DNA of 64,000 bases from Circinella umbellata (lineage: Eukaryota; Mucoromycota; Mucoromycetes; Mucorales; Lichtheimiaceae): contig JAIWNF010000044.1 of assembly GCA_025093555.1 (NCBI GenBank), positions 124,001 through 188,000 on the forward strand. The letters run 5' to 3'. Positions 36,938 through 49,777 of the stretch are shown piece by piece (within the stretch, counting starts at the first letter, position 1; each line of letters begins with the position of its first letter). The notes beneath the pieces are model-generated. The model did no database searches. It was not told the origin of the DNA and worked only from the letters and a program-made list of their open reading frames with translations. A program made the position numbers and the translations under genes.

Positions 36938-37574
36938 GATAATCTTAAGCACAAAATGAAGCTAAAAAAATAGAAGGTAAAGAAGAAAAAACAAAAAACA
37001 AAAAGTAAAACAAAAAGGAAGAAGACAGAAAAAAAGAAAAAACGAGAAGTTGAGAACAAAGAAAATGCGTTTTGCGTTGGGTAACACCAGCAATCAAATT
37101 ATAAAACCTTTTTTTTATATTTATTATACCATACTTGTATATACACCCACCCACTATCCCACCATCCCCTTGAAATTGTGTAATTTTTAACAAAAAAAAA
37201 AATTGTTATGTAATATATCAAGTATTATTTTAAAAGAGTATCGTAATAGTGAAATAATTACCATTGATGTTAATACTAATACTAATATTATTATTTTTAC
37301 TTTTTATATTGTGTTCTGCGTTGTCTTGCTGAAGAAATCCTTTTTCATGTGTTTTTACTAATGGCACTCAAAATTTTAGCTTGGTGATATTCACGATAAG
37401 AAGAAATTGACAACCCATTCGGTAAGCTATCCGACACGCTTAAAGTTGCCATGCGACAAAACAAGATTTCGGAGTAACATTCTCATAGCTTGTCTCCCAA
37501 AAAAGTTTTTTTTGACTTCGGGTGTTACAGACTTCTCTTTTCTTTTTTTGAAACAAACTTAATAAAAAACCAGA
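36938..37574. promoter_or_regulatory. Divergent promoter region, GATA factor / SFM1
   Basis: About 640 bases between the starts of the minus-strand GATA gene and the plus-strand SFM1 gene. A/G-rich on the GATA side, T-rich just before the SFM1 ATG. No specific operator recognised. Confidence 0.45.
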
Positions 37575-38381
37575 ATGGCAAAATTCGTGGTAGACCACAT
37601 GGAAGACGGCATGCACGAATGGTGTGTGTTAGAATATAAACACATGATTTCAGTTGTAGGAAAAGAAAATATGCATTTCTCTTCCTTATCCGATGCTTGT
37701 TTAGCTAGCATGCCTGAAGAATTGAAAGAAGCTCATTGTCATAAAGAAAATGTGTTGAATTTACCCGGTGTTGATCCCAAAGATGTTTGTCTTTTAGATC
37801 CTTCTGCTACTGAACCTTTAAAACCTGAGGATGGTGATACTTTCAAATACTTTTTATTTGGCGGTATTTTGGGTGATGATCCACCAAGAGGTAAATAAAC
37901 GATATAAACCCCTCCATGCATTTTTAATATAACGCGCTAATAATAATTATATCAATTATTATTAGATCGTACCAAAGAATTGCGTAAACTTGGATTCGTT
38001 AATAGGCATTTAGGCCCTGTTCAAATGTCAACAGATACTGCTGTTAATGTTACTAAACATGTTGTTGATAATAAAGGTAATTGTTTTTTTGGGGGTTGTC
38101 ATGGTAATAGAACATTGTTGTTAAGGGGGAACATAAAGGATGGAAATGCTCATTATTTTGGGTGTGATAATATAGTTCCCTTGGATCAAGTACCTTATAT
38201 TGATGGTCCTGAGGTATTTTTTTCAAAGCATGAATCTGTTAACATGCCATTCCGTTATATTGCTGAAACTAAAGAAATCACTACTAAGTCTGGTGAAAAG
38301 AAGTTTATTCGTAAACCCATTATGCCACCTGGTATGTTGGAGCTTTTGAAAAAGGATAGTGAACAATCATTAGACTTTTAA
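37575..38381 (+). CDS. SFM1: Ribosomal protein uS3 arginine methyltransferase Sfm1 (SPOUT family)
   Basis: In yeast, Sfm1 methylates an arginine of ribosomal protein Rps3 (uS3) using SAM. Exons are 37575-37890, 37966-38076 and 38176-38381; 210 residues (yeast Sfm1 is about 213). Family landmarks are VDHMEDGMHEWCVLEYKHM at the start, FGGILGDDPP, LRKLGFVNRHLGPVQMSTDT and the C-terminal MPFRYI ... PPGMLELL. Intron 2 (38077-38175) is exactly 99 bases with no in-frame stop, so an unspliced reading stays open and would add 33 Cys/Gly/Asn-rich residues. Removing it restores alignment to the family (VVDNKVPLDQVPYIDGPEV), so I call it an intron. Confidence 0.92.
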
Positions 38382-38753
38382 TATCGACGTTCCTTCTTCC
38401 CCGCAATCCACCATTTTTTCGTTATAGTCTATCATTTAATTTTTTAAATTTTTTTTATCCATGTAATCATCTTCACTATTGTTATTATTTTTCTTTTATA
38501 CTTTTATTATTTGAAAGAAAAAAAAAGTTTCATTGTACAGTACATAAAATAATATATTCCACACAACTATAAATACACTCGTGCTATTTATATCTATTTA
38601 AAAAAGCATGTCAAGGACGCTGGGTGCTAGAGGAAGGTGTAAAGTGGCATAAATTAAAAGAGCGGAAGACGGAGCAACGCGAGCTTTTTTTGTTTTTACC
38701 TCATAGTTTCTACTTTGCTTCCTATAATATATTTTCATATATACATAATCAAT

Positions 38754-40732
38754 ATGAGGGCCATTCAAATATATTTAAACAACATAAATCAACAAACTTA
38801 TTCAGAAAATGGGCAAAGATTGGCACACTTATTATCGTTATCGCATTCACACGTCGAGAGTTTACTTGGATTGGACTTAAATGTAAGCTATAGAGTTTTA
38901 TATACTCTTTTTTTTACGCATACACCAAGTTAAATACATTGAGAACTGTATATGGTTGTCATTAGTTTACATACAATACTAACGGTGTCCTTTATTCTGT
39001 TTGACAAAAAAAAAGCTTAATTCTATTGATAGTCTTTGTAGTAATACTTGTATGTCACCATGGGACGATGTTACTGCGTTACATTTACGAACAATGATTT
39101 ATCAATCTCAAAATAAACACGCCTTAGCCTTTCAAGCACAAAAAGAACTAGTACAGTAAGTATTCTTCTTTTTTTTCTCTTTGTAGAATATTTTACATGT
39201 ATGAATTGTAAATTTAAATGGGAAGGAAAAAAAGAAAAAAAAAAGTAGTACTAGATCAGGAAATCATTTATTAATTAATATTATCTAGAGTATTTCAAAG
39301 AGCCATGTCAAACCTTACACGATGGTGTTTACCAGTTTTATATGTTTTAAATAATGAATTACGAGCACTTGCTAGAGAGGTATATTTTATATATGTTTGG
39401 ATAATATCATAAATATAATTATAATTATATACATAGCTGTAGCTAATATACTCTTGATATTGTTATTAGGCTGATTTACATACTAAAATAACATTAGCTG
39501 ATGAGGAAGAAGGGGGTGGAACAGGAGAAGAAACAACACAACGAAAAAAATTAGAGGAAGCAGCTAATGTGATGAGTAAATCATTCACACTTTGTATCAC
39601 AGATAGGAATCTAGGACATTCATCTAAAAAATTTGGAACGTATCGTATGGTTGGTCTACTTTTTCGAACTTATTTTCAGGTAATATCATTGTATGTGTAT
39701 GCATGTGTATATTATTGTGGATGGTTGAAAGGAAAAAAAAAGAAGATCTAATATGAATTTCTTTAGTTAAAACAACAAAATCTTTGTAAAAATATTTTAC
39801 GAGCTGTTCGAGCAGCAGATTTGCCAGAAATTGATGACTTCCCTAAATGTGATCGCGTTACTTTTCGTTATTATCTTGGTCGCTTATACTTTTTACAAGA
39901 AGAATATAGCAAAGCTGAAAATGAATTAGATTTAGCATTCCGTGAATGTTCTAATACAAGTAGAAAAAACAAAGAGTATGTATTTGTATATATATCTTTG
40001 GAGAAGGAGAGAAAAGGAAATGCTTAGTTTAAAAGGTGGATGGATCGAGAAAGATGACAAAATTAATCCACGTATATTGATTAGATTGATATTGCAAACA
40101 CTTTTACCTATACGGTTAATGAGAGGTGTCATGCCAAGTAATGCATTATTACAACGATTTCCAAAAATCAACAACATATATTCAAAGATTGTAATTGCCA
40201 TTAAAACTGGTAATATCAATGTTTTCATACAACAATTACAACAAGTAGATCATATATTATTTCGTCAAGGAACTTATTTAGCTGTAGAAAAGGCACAAAA
40301 TATTGCAATGAGACAATTATTTCGCAAAGTGTAAGTTTGAATTATTATTATTACGAGTGTCAGTTTTATCCATAGAAAAAAGAAAGATCGTTGATCCTTT
40401 TTTTGTTTTTTTTATATTTTTTTTCTAGATATATACAAGGTGGATGTAATCCTCGTATACCCATAACTGTATTTCAAGCAGCATTAAAAGTATCCGGAAT
40501 GGATGTGGATTTAGCAGAAACTGAATGGATGTTAGCAAACATGATTTACAAGGTATAAAAAGAGAAGGGGTGTTGGGGTCGCCATGGGGAAAATAATAAA
40601 AGACTAATTTTATTATTCATATAGGGTTATATGAAGGCATATTTATCCCATGAAAAAATGTTTGCAGTTCTTAGTAAGACAGCTCCATTCCCTAAAGTAT
40701 CCAGTATTCCTTTACAAACTATAATTCAGTAA
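38754..40732 (+). CDS. PCI-domain protein, PCID2/Thp1-like (TREX-2 mRNA export)
   Basis: PCID2 (yeast Thp1, related Csn12) pairs with the Sac3/GANP scaffold and Dss1 in the TREX-2 complex, which couples transcription to mRNA export. Eight exons: 38754-38882, 39016-39155, 39289-39379, 39470-39679, 39767-39975, 40085-40330, 40429-40552 and 40625-40732; 418 residues (human PCID2 is 399). Recognisable blocks are MSNLTRWCLPVLYVLNNEL, GTYRMVGLLFRTYFQ, RVTFRYYLGRLYFLQEEY, QTLLPIRLMRGVMPS and the C-terminal winged-helix part ending GYMKAYLSHEKMFAVLSK. The gene starts about 370 bp after SFM1. Thp1-like and Csn12-like members are similar, but the length and C-terminus favour PCID2. Confidence 0.92.
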
Positions 40733-41541
40733 TAATAATGACAATAAAAAGATGATGCTGATTTTTATAATATTACATTTATTGTTTGTTTAATCTCATG
40801 CTTTGTTTATCATTGCTCATATATGTCTACTATATCTTTCTATTATATAAAGATCGTTTAGGTGATGTAAACTTGCTCTTGACTTCCTCTCCCCCTTTTC
40901 TCTAAACTTTTTATTTTTAGCATTAGTTATTCTGTTCATATTGATATTTTGGTATTAAGACTTAATTGACGTTGAAATTAAAAGCACCATGTTTGGTTTT
41001 ATAAGAATAGAAATCTTAAATACTATTGATGGATTTGGATTGTTTGAAAACGTAACTCATAAGACCTCTTTGTTACTATTATTAATTGATCAATGTAGTT
41101 TTGTTAATGATTCAAGGCAGTAGCAGTCCATTAGTTTATTTAGACATAAGCTCGATTTTTTTAACTATGATAATTCACGTCTTTACTTTTTTTTTTTATA
41201 TAATGATAACTCACTACAAGTATTATTGAAACTTGTTTTATAGTTTCCAGTATATGTAGTATAAAGATGGTGCTTATTTTACAAAGTCTATATTATACTC
41301 TAACATCTATTCGAAAACTTGATAATATCCAATCATAAGACATGTTTTGCCACGTAGCATGTAATATGCCTTTATCTCCAGTTCGGGAAATAATTATCTT
41401 ATACACATATAACAACTTCATTTACTCCCTATTATTGCTAATCACATAGAAACAAACAATGATAAAAAAATCTGAACTCATCTTTTTTTTTTCTTTCTAC
41501 ATAATCAATTTCGTTTCTTTTCGATTCTATCATCTACAGGA
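40733..41541. other. Intergenic
   Basis: AT-rich, no coding frame recognised. The last 100 bases are pyrimidine-rich (TTTTTTTTTCTTTC) and presumably promoter/leader of the P450 gene. Confidence 0.5.
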
Positions 41542-43854
41542 ATGGAGCTTTTTACAATTAATTCTTCCATACCTATCAATGATTTTATTATACCAGTAGT
41601 TATCTTACAAGGAATAATTGCAGCAGTTTGGTATATTATCAAATGGAACTTCTTTTCCAAATTACATTCCTCAAAACATGGAGGATTTATTAAGGATATT
41701 CCTGTACCAAAAGGAAAAATTCCGTACTTTGGTATGTTATCAACATTTATGAGCTAAACGGAAGGAGGAAGAGGAAAGAAAAAGATTGATATTTCTGTCA
41801 TATCGTTTTATTATACTTTATATCTCTAAACAAATAAAAATATAAATTGTTATCATTTACTTGTAGGTCATTTATTTGCATTAATGCGTTCTATCACTGT
41901 TCAGACTGCAATTTGGCAGAAAGAATTAGGTACACAACCCTATAGTAGCAAAGTAAACTGTTATCAGCTTTAACAGCATGTTCTTCAAATAAACATTAGT
42001 AAAAATGCTTTTAATATTACATAGTACTTTGTATATGGAAGAGGAGATCTGCTAATATGTATTGTTATTAGGTCCCATCATGAAAGTGTATGTTGGTGTA
42101 CAGCCTTGGTTAGTAATCGGCGATCCATATTTAGCACATGAAATACTTGCTGTCAATGGTAATGTTACCTCCAATCGTCCATATTTGACATTTTCGCATA
42201 AATTCTATGCTCCAAATCAACGAGGAGTTCTGTTTCCAAATCCAAATAGCAATTGGAAAAAAACTCGTGCTGCAGGTAAAAATAAAAAGTAAAGATTAAA
42301 ATGATTGATAAATGTATTTCTTACAATGGTATTACTAATAATTAAACGCTTTGATTGATGAGAATAGTTTTACGAATACTTTCTTCCAAAGCCACTAGAC
42401 CCGAGCGATTTCATATTCATGAACTAGAAGCCGATGCACTAATCAATCGTATATTAACATCAACTGCTCAAAATAGCGAAAAAGATGGAATCGACTTATT
42501 ACCTGAATTTCAACTTGTATTTGCAAATGTGATTCTTACTCTTGTCTATAGCAAACGTGTCTCGTCCATTGATGACCCTATATTTATAACCCTTGCATCT
42601 ATCATGGCCCATGGGTTAGATAATGTGGATATTAAAAAAGAACTCAAAGTATTTCTACCCATATTTTCAATTCTTGATTATATTTTCTCTCACTCAGGAA
42701 TGAAATGGGTTGTTCAAGATCTTGCCAACCCTTTGTATTTACGACTGATCAAGGAAGCATTAGAAAATGGCGACTCAGACTGTTTTGTTAAGCAACTAAA
42801 GCAAATGGAACACGTGGATGATGACGAATTATTAGTTACAGTGAGCGATTTAGCAATAGCAGGGACTGATACACCAGCCATTGAACTCATGTGGACAATA
42901 CTTATTTTATGTCGGTATCAAGATGCACAACGAGTTTTACGGGATGAAGTAGATACGTTTATTGTTAAACATAAAAGGTTACCTACATTTAATGATCGTG
43001 AACATTTACCACATTTGATATCGACACAAAAAGAATGTATGCGTTATCGACCACCCGTTTTTTTTGGTTTGACGCATGAAACCTCGAAAGATTGTAAGTA
43101 AACAGAACTTTTTTTTTTATTTTACTACTCCTATTATTATTATTATGTATGAAAAAGTGTGAATCTTTTTTTTTTTTTTACAGTATTATTACCGAATAAT
43201 TAATTGTGCATATATATATATATATATATATAGTAACATGCCGTGGATATTTTATCCCAAAAGGAACTGTTATTGCTAGTAACATGCGAGGAATGCATAT
43301 GAATCCTGATATTTATGAAGAACCCGAGAAATTTATACAAGATCGCTTTACTCACAAGTCAAATAAGCCCTCGTCTGCGCTTGCTAATGGTCCTATTCAA
43401 GAAAGAGATCAGTTTAGTTATGGATGGGGCAGGTAAAAATATAAATATTTCTTTCTACTGTTTTAATAATATTAATAATAAACACCTAAAGGATAATAAT
43501 AACCATTATTTTTTCTCTTTTCAACAATTAAAGACGGCTATGTCCTGGTGCGCATTTGGTAAATAACTAAAAAAAGAAAAAAAGAAAAGATATATAATAC
43601 GTAAAACGCACTTTTGCACACTTATTAAGTTTTTAATGGAGAACAATAAATTATTTAATTTATTGTGTTAGGCCGAGGTACAAATCTTTGCTGTTTTGGT
43701 TCGTCTGGTCGCAAAATTAAAGATAGAACCAAAAGTTGATCGACATGGAAATAAACTTTTTCCGGATCTTGACAAGCATCAAGAAGCTGGTGTTATGGTG
43801 ATGCCTACAGATCGTATCGTTTGTATAGTTAAGCGTGAGGATGCTTTACTCTGA
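41542..43854 (+). CDS. Cytochrome P450 monooxygenase
   Basis: Haem-thiolate monooxygenase of the endoplasmic reticulum; substrate unknown. Seven exons: 41542-41731, 41867-41929, 42072-42275, 42368-43093, 43234-43432, 43534-43558 and 43672-43854; 529 residues. An N-terminal membrane anchor (FIIPVVILQGIIAAVWYIIK) and a Pro-containing hinge (PVPKGKIPYFGHL) come first. Oxygen-binding helix I is IAGTDTPAIE, the ExxR motif is ECMR, and the haem loop FSYGWGRRLCPGAHL, with its Cys ligand, is assembled from exons 5 and 6; exon 6 is only 25 bases. At the exon 3/4 junction the nearest AG would create a stop; the AG at 42367 keeps the frame and gives TRAAVLRILS. No biosynthetic cluster surrounds it, so a primary-metabolic or general detoxifying role is as likely as a secondary-metabolite one. 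Confidence 0.92.
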
Positions 43855-46491
43855 TAAAAGAAGTTTATATTACTGTTTTTTTCTCGACATTTATTTTCTA
43901 GATATAGTTGTGATCCTTTTTATCTACTCTTAAATAATCAAAGAGACCGTATTTAACATTACTATACATCCTTAATATGGAAACTCGTTTTACTGTTACA
44001 ATTTATTCGTTATCTATACCTATTAGTAGAAAATATAGATCCGTATTTTTATACTACTATTATGTTTATAGCTAAGGTAACACTGTAATTAAAGGTGTCA
44101 AGAGTATTTTACATTGTTTATAGAATGTACGATTGCTGCGAATAAAAATCCCTTAAATAGCCTATATTCTTAAGTAGGTTGGAATTCAACAAGCAGTATT
44201 ATAGCCAATAAGCTACAATAACTTTTAAGAATATACTTTATATCACATCATTACCATGTCCATGCTACAGAGAAAAACTTTAAAGATATCAGAACTTAAT
44301 AATACCTATATGGATATAAATATTCTTTTAATGAGAATCGTTTTTTAATGAAAATCCTTTTTCGATTTTTTTGTATACCAAAGAAGACCTTTATTCAATA
44401 TACATAACCAACTTATATTTTTTCTTTTTAGATAATAGGCATATGTACTAGCAAGGCTTTCTTTAAAATTACTCATAGTTATACTAGTCACCTTCCTTAG
44501 ATTAAACAAAGATTATGTGCTTGTATTTATTCTTTACTGGTAACTTTACTTTAAATTTAGTTGAAGTGATGGCAGTATTAAACTTTTTATGATATGGATT
44601 CTAATTAAGCCCATTATAAACTACTATATATTCTAGGGTTGTCTCGTTAACAACGAGGCTAGTGCTTACTATATATATTATCATATCACAAGCATCATTA
44701 CATATATTAATTGCGACCTATCTAATACTTTTGACTACTGTCAAAAAATGTTATGAATTCGTCATTAGCATTTCACATTACTTAGAGAATAAACATATAA
44801 TCAAACTCTGTAAGCTAATAATGATCCTCAATTTATATCGCCCCAAGATATAAGATCAACATTCTCGATTTTTTTTAAGTTTCTATCCGTCTTGCTTACC
44901 AAATAATAAGCTTTTTTATACAACTAGCTATAAACCAACAGGGAGTCTAATAGCCAACTTAGTAAGAGCCATATAGAAAGATAACTGCCTTTAGTAGTGA
45001 GCTCAAGAATAAAAGGCTCAAGAATTAAAGATGAGCATGGAGTAAGCTTAGCATTGTGTGTACAAGCATATATACAACTTCAAATTCGAAAAAGCGTCTT
45101 TTTGTTCTACGTAATGATGGATTTAAATAGCAGCATTCATACTTTTTTCTGGTATAACTCTTCAATTTATACTAAATAATTAGTAATGAAAATTAAGATA
45201 AAAAACCCGTAAAAGTATTTATAGTTCTTTCATATTATTGTTTTTTTACTTGCTTTGGTCTTTGATTCGTTTGTTTATGAACTTTTATAGATTGATCTGT
45301 CCTTCAGCTATTACTGAAAGGTTTTTATATTGTTTAAGAAATAATTTACTGCAATTAATTTCTGTAGAAGAAAAATCTCATTTCTATTCCTTCAGTTCGT
45401 GTAGTATAAATATAAAAAAAAGTTGCTATCATAGAGTAGTGCACAGCTCAAAAGAAAAGGAGACATTGAAGTTTGTGTGGGCTAATACTTTGATTGGAAA
45501 ATATGGCATTTCTAAACATGATATATGTCTCTTTATTTTCGGACGATTTGTTTGGTAATCTCCGAGAAAGTATAAGGTCTTTTATGGGACAAGTAACACA
45601 TTGTAACTAGTTTTTTAATACTGCATTTGGTATTGTTCTTTGGGGTATTGTACTTTTTTTATTGCTGACTTTATTTTGTCAGAGATTTCCTTTAAAAGAA
45701 TGATGAGCATAATAAAATGATTTGAACTTCAAAAAATGAAAAGCAATTTTGTTGGGGCAAAAGTGAACAGACAGTGGGAAGTTAATAAGACTTTTATTAA
45801 GGTATAACAATAATGGTGACCTTTTTGTCTTGTTCTTCTTTTAGTTCGAACAAATTTATATATACATATTCCCTTTTTTCTAAATTTTTTAATCATATCA
45901 GCTCAACCAACTTTCTTTCAATTTTTTTTTTTATTTTCAAATAAGGGAGTTGAACAAAAGTCGGATTTGAATTTTTTTTTTTTCGTGAGAGAGAACTAAA
46001 AAAAAAAAAGGTGGTATGTGCGTTAAATGATGGGTACGTGCACACAAAAACAAGCAATAAAAACTCAACAGCTATTACATTAGCAACAGACTAATAATAT
46101 ACTATGACAAAAAAAAATAGCAATTCCGATAATCGATCACCGGGACGAATTGTACTTATTCGTAGTGTGTGAAGATGTTACACTATTCATGGAAAAAGGA
46201 GTTGCTTTATAAGAAGGAGATCAATGATAAGGGCTAGCCCATCAAAAAAATATTCGTTGGGTGATTATTATGATTGTTTTAGTAAAGCATCAAAAAAAAG
46301 GGCTTCTTTCTCAGTTGATAACATTTAAACGCGTTTTTCTGCTGTAATTTTTCCCATCTGCCTCTTTCTCTTTTATCTCATTCTTTTATTTTATTTTTTA
46401 TTTTGCTTTCCGCGCTCATTCTTCTTGCTTCCTTCTTTTTTTTTCATACCCCAACAAAAAAATATTTCACATATTATCTCAAAAACAAAGA
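43855..46491. other. Long intergenic region without recognised genes
   Basis: About 2.6 kb AT-rich. The longest open frame (45238-45558, plus) is rich in Phe/Ser/Leu and matches no family I know. A small direct repeat GCTCAAGAAT occurs twice near 45001-45026. The last 400 bases, with CT-rich runs, are probably the glycogen synthase promoter. Confidence 0.5.
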
Positions 46492-49400
46492 ATGCCTCAA
46501 AGAGACGTATATAATCCACTTTTATTTGAAATCGCTTGGGAGGTTGCTAACAAAGGTAAAAAATGGTTTTAAAATTTAGTACTCATATCAAAATTATATA
46601 TCACAGTTCGTTGTTGTTAAAGTTCGTTATGTATATTTTTTTTGTCTATTTATCTATCTATCTAAAAAAAAGTGGGCGGTATTTATACTGTCATCAAGAC
46701 CAAGGTACCAGTAACAGTACACGAATTCGGTGATCGATACTGTTTAATTGGTCCTTTATCAGCTGGAGCGACAATGGAAGTCGAACAACTTGAGCCTCCA
46801 GCCGGGAATATCCGTGATACTTTGGATGGTATGGAAGCTCGAGGTGTAAGCTATCTTTTCGGTCGATGGTTAGTAGAAGGCGCTCCTTATGTCTTATTGT
46901 TTGATACAAATAGTGTAAACAATCGATTGGATGAATGGAAGGGTGACCTTTGGACATCGGCTGGCATCCCGAGCCCAACTCACGATCACGAGATGAATAA
47001 CTCAATCTTGTTTGGTTATCTTGTTGCCTGGTTTCTTGGTGATCTTGCTCCAAAGGTATGTGTTAAAATATTTTCATAGTTCCTTCTTATATTATTATTG
47101 TTATCCATCGGAAAAGTCAAATTCTATCAAAAAAATGCCCACAACGCTTTCTTTTATTATGAATTATGTTGATCAGATGAATTATAATAATAATAATAAT
47201 AATAATAAGAGAAGAGAGAACTAAAAAATATTCTTATGGGGTTGGAGGAAGGAGGGCGGGAAGACAAAACAAAAACAAAAAAACAATACATAAAAATAGG
47301 AAAAAGAGAATATACAATATATTGAAAAATATGTCGAAGAAATATACTTACATATGATTACTTTTTTTTATCTCTATTTTTTTTTCTCATACACTATAAA
47401 GTACAATGCCGATCCGGATAGTTCATCCTCTGCAATGGTTCGTAGTCCCACTATTATTGCACATTTCCATGAATGGTTAGCTGGTGTTGCTATTCCATTG
47501 TGCAAAAGTCGTCGGATAGACGTGACCACTATCTTTACCACTCACGCGACATTACTTGGCCGATATCTATGTGCAGGTTCTGCAGACTTCTATAACAATT
47601 TACGCAATTTTGATGTTGACAAGGAAGCAGGAGATCGCGGTATTTATCACCGCTATTGCATTGAACGTGCTGCTGCTCACTGTTCCGATGTATTTACCAC
47701 TGTTAGTCATATCACTGCTTATGAAAGTGAGCACTTATTGAAACGCAAACCAGGTAATTTAGGTTCATAGGAATTCATAATAACTTTTTTTTCCTCTTTT
47801 TTTTATTTTTTTCTTCGGGCTTTGCTGATGATAAGAGTTATTATTTTCTGCATGCTATTAGATGGTGTATTACCCAATGGTCTTAATGTCGTCAAGTTCT
47901 CCGCTGTACATGAGTTCCAAAATAAACATGCATTAAATAAACAAAAAATTAATGATTTTGTACGAGGTCATTTTTATGGTCATTATGATTTTGATCTGGA
48001 AAACACTGTTTATTTTTTTACGGCGGGTCGATATGAATATCAAAACAAAGGTGTTGATATGTTGTTGGAATCACTTGCACGTGAGTTATCTATTTTTTTT
48101 CTGATTAATTTGTTATTGGGGTAAAAGGAAAAAAAATCCACATCGGATTTTCATTCTTGGATCATAAAAATAAGTTCACTAAAAAAACATGTTTTTTTTA
48201 TTATTATTTATATATGTTGCACTACAATAGGTCTTAATTACCGGTTAAAAGCTGCTCGATCCAATACAACAGTTGTAGCTTTTGTAGTCATGCCAGCCGC
48301 TACACACTCGTTTAATGTTGAGGCACTCAAAGGTCAAGCAGTTACAAAGCAGCTTCGCGAAACTGTCAATGACGTACAAGATAGAATTGGTCGAAAGATA
48401 TACGAAAAAGCACTCAGGTAAAAAAAAATCCACACGTATTTTAAGGAAAATGGGACATTATACACAAAGGCACATATGGAAAAGATCCTGGGGAAATTTA
48501 ATATACATAAAAAATAAATTACTGTAATTTTTATAGAGGTGAAGAATTAAATCCTGAAGATTGGTTATCAGATGAAGATAAAGTCTTGTTGAAACGACGT
48601 ATGTTTGCTTTGAAACGATCGACACTTCCTCCCATTGTTACTCATAACATGGTTGACGATAACTCCGATTCTATTATTGATCATTTACGTCGTTTGGAAT
48701 TGTATAACAAGTCTGAGGATCGCGTCAAAATTATTTTCCATCCCGAGTTTTTAAATGCAAACAATCCATTGTTAGGTCTTGATTATGAAGACTTTGTACG
48801 TGGTTGTCACTTGGGAGTTTTCCCATCATATTATGAACCATGGGGCTACACACCTGCTGAATGTACCGTTATGGGTGTGCCTTCAGTTACCACAAAGTAA
48901 AGTATAACCCCGTTTATCTTTATCCATATATAAGAGTCTAACAGTATTAATGTATATATATATATTAGTTTATCAGGCTTTGGATGTTTTATGGATGAGA
49001 ATATTGAAAACTGTGAAGATTATGGTATTTATATTGTCGATCGTCGACTTAAATCCGTCGATGAATCCATTGAGCAATTATGTGATTTTATGTTCCGATT
49101 CTGTTCCAAGACACGTCGACAGCGTATCAATCAACGTAATCGTACAGAAAGATTATCAGATCTTTTGGATTGGAAACGTATGGGATTGGAATACATGAAG
49201 GCCCGTCAATTGGCTTTAAGACGTGTTTATCCAGATTCTTTCTTGGATGATGATGAAGAAGATGAAGAAGACATGATGCCCATACCCATGAAAATACCTA
49301 AACCTCTTTCTGCTCCTGCAAGTCCTCGGTTGCGTCGTCAATTAAATGGATATTTTGAACAAGATGAAGAAGAGGAAGAAGAAGAAGAAGAAGACAGAGC

Positions 49401-49545
49401 ACCTATTAGATTAAGAAAGGAATTTCCAGCTTTGCGTGGACGAGCCGGTGAAGGGTCTCGTGAAGAAGAATTACTCAGAGAGGGTGATATTGCTACATTG
49501 AATAAATTAACTTTGGAGGATAAAAAACAGCGTCCGACGCATTAA
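46492..49545 (+). CDS. GSY1: Glycogen [starch] synthase (GT3 family)
   Basis: Extends glycogen chains from UDP-glucose. Seven exons: 46492-46555, 46673-47055, 47402-47753, 47862-48080, 48231-48417, 48537-48896 and 48969-49545; 713 residues, like yeast Gsy1/2. Landmarks: [20 protein letters not shown] at the UDP-glucose-binding N-terminus, [46 protein letters not shown], and the catalytic E-x7-E region [17 protein letters not shown]. The arginine cluster for glucose-6-phosphate activation is at [20 protein letters not shown]. The C-terminal tail has APASPRLRR, resembling regulatory phosphorylation sites, plus an unusually long run of Glu/Asp. It is followed only 113 bp later by the ZNG1-type gene. 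Confidence 0.97.
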
Positions 49546-49658
49546 TATATCAATCTATCAAAAAAACTTCTATATTTCAACATCCTCTTTTCTTTTTCCT
49601 TCTATTTCTGTTTGTTATACACCTTTTTTTTTCTAAGAAAAAATAAAATAAAATAAAA

Positions 49659-49744
49659 ATGCCTATTCCCATTACTGTTTTTACAGGATTCCTTGGCAGT
49701 GGTAAATATTCTATTCTTATAATCTATTGTTCCATTACATACAT

Positions 49745-49777
<33 letters not shown>

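Noticed and set aside
38077..38175. Reading SFM1 through as one exon from 37966 to 38381
   Set aside because: The 33 added residues break the match to the methyltransferase family, and both edges have good splice signals.
45238..45558. 106-codon plus-strand open frame in the long gap before glycogen synthase
   Set aside because: AT-driven composition, no motif, and no continuation by splicing.
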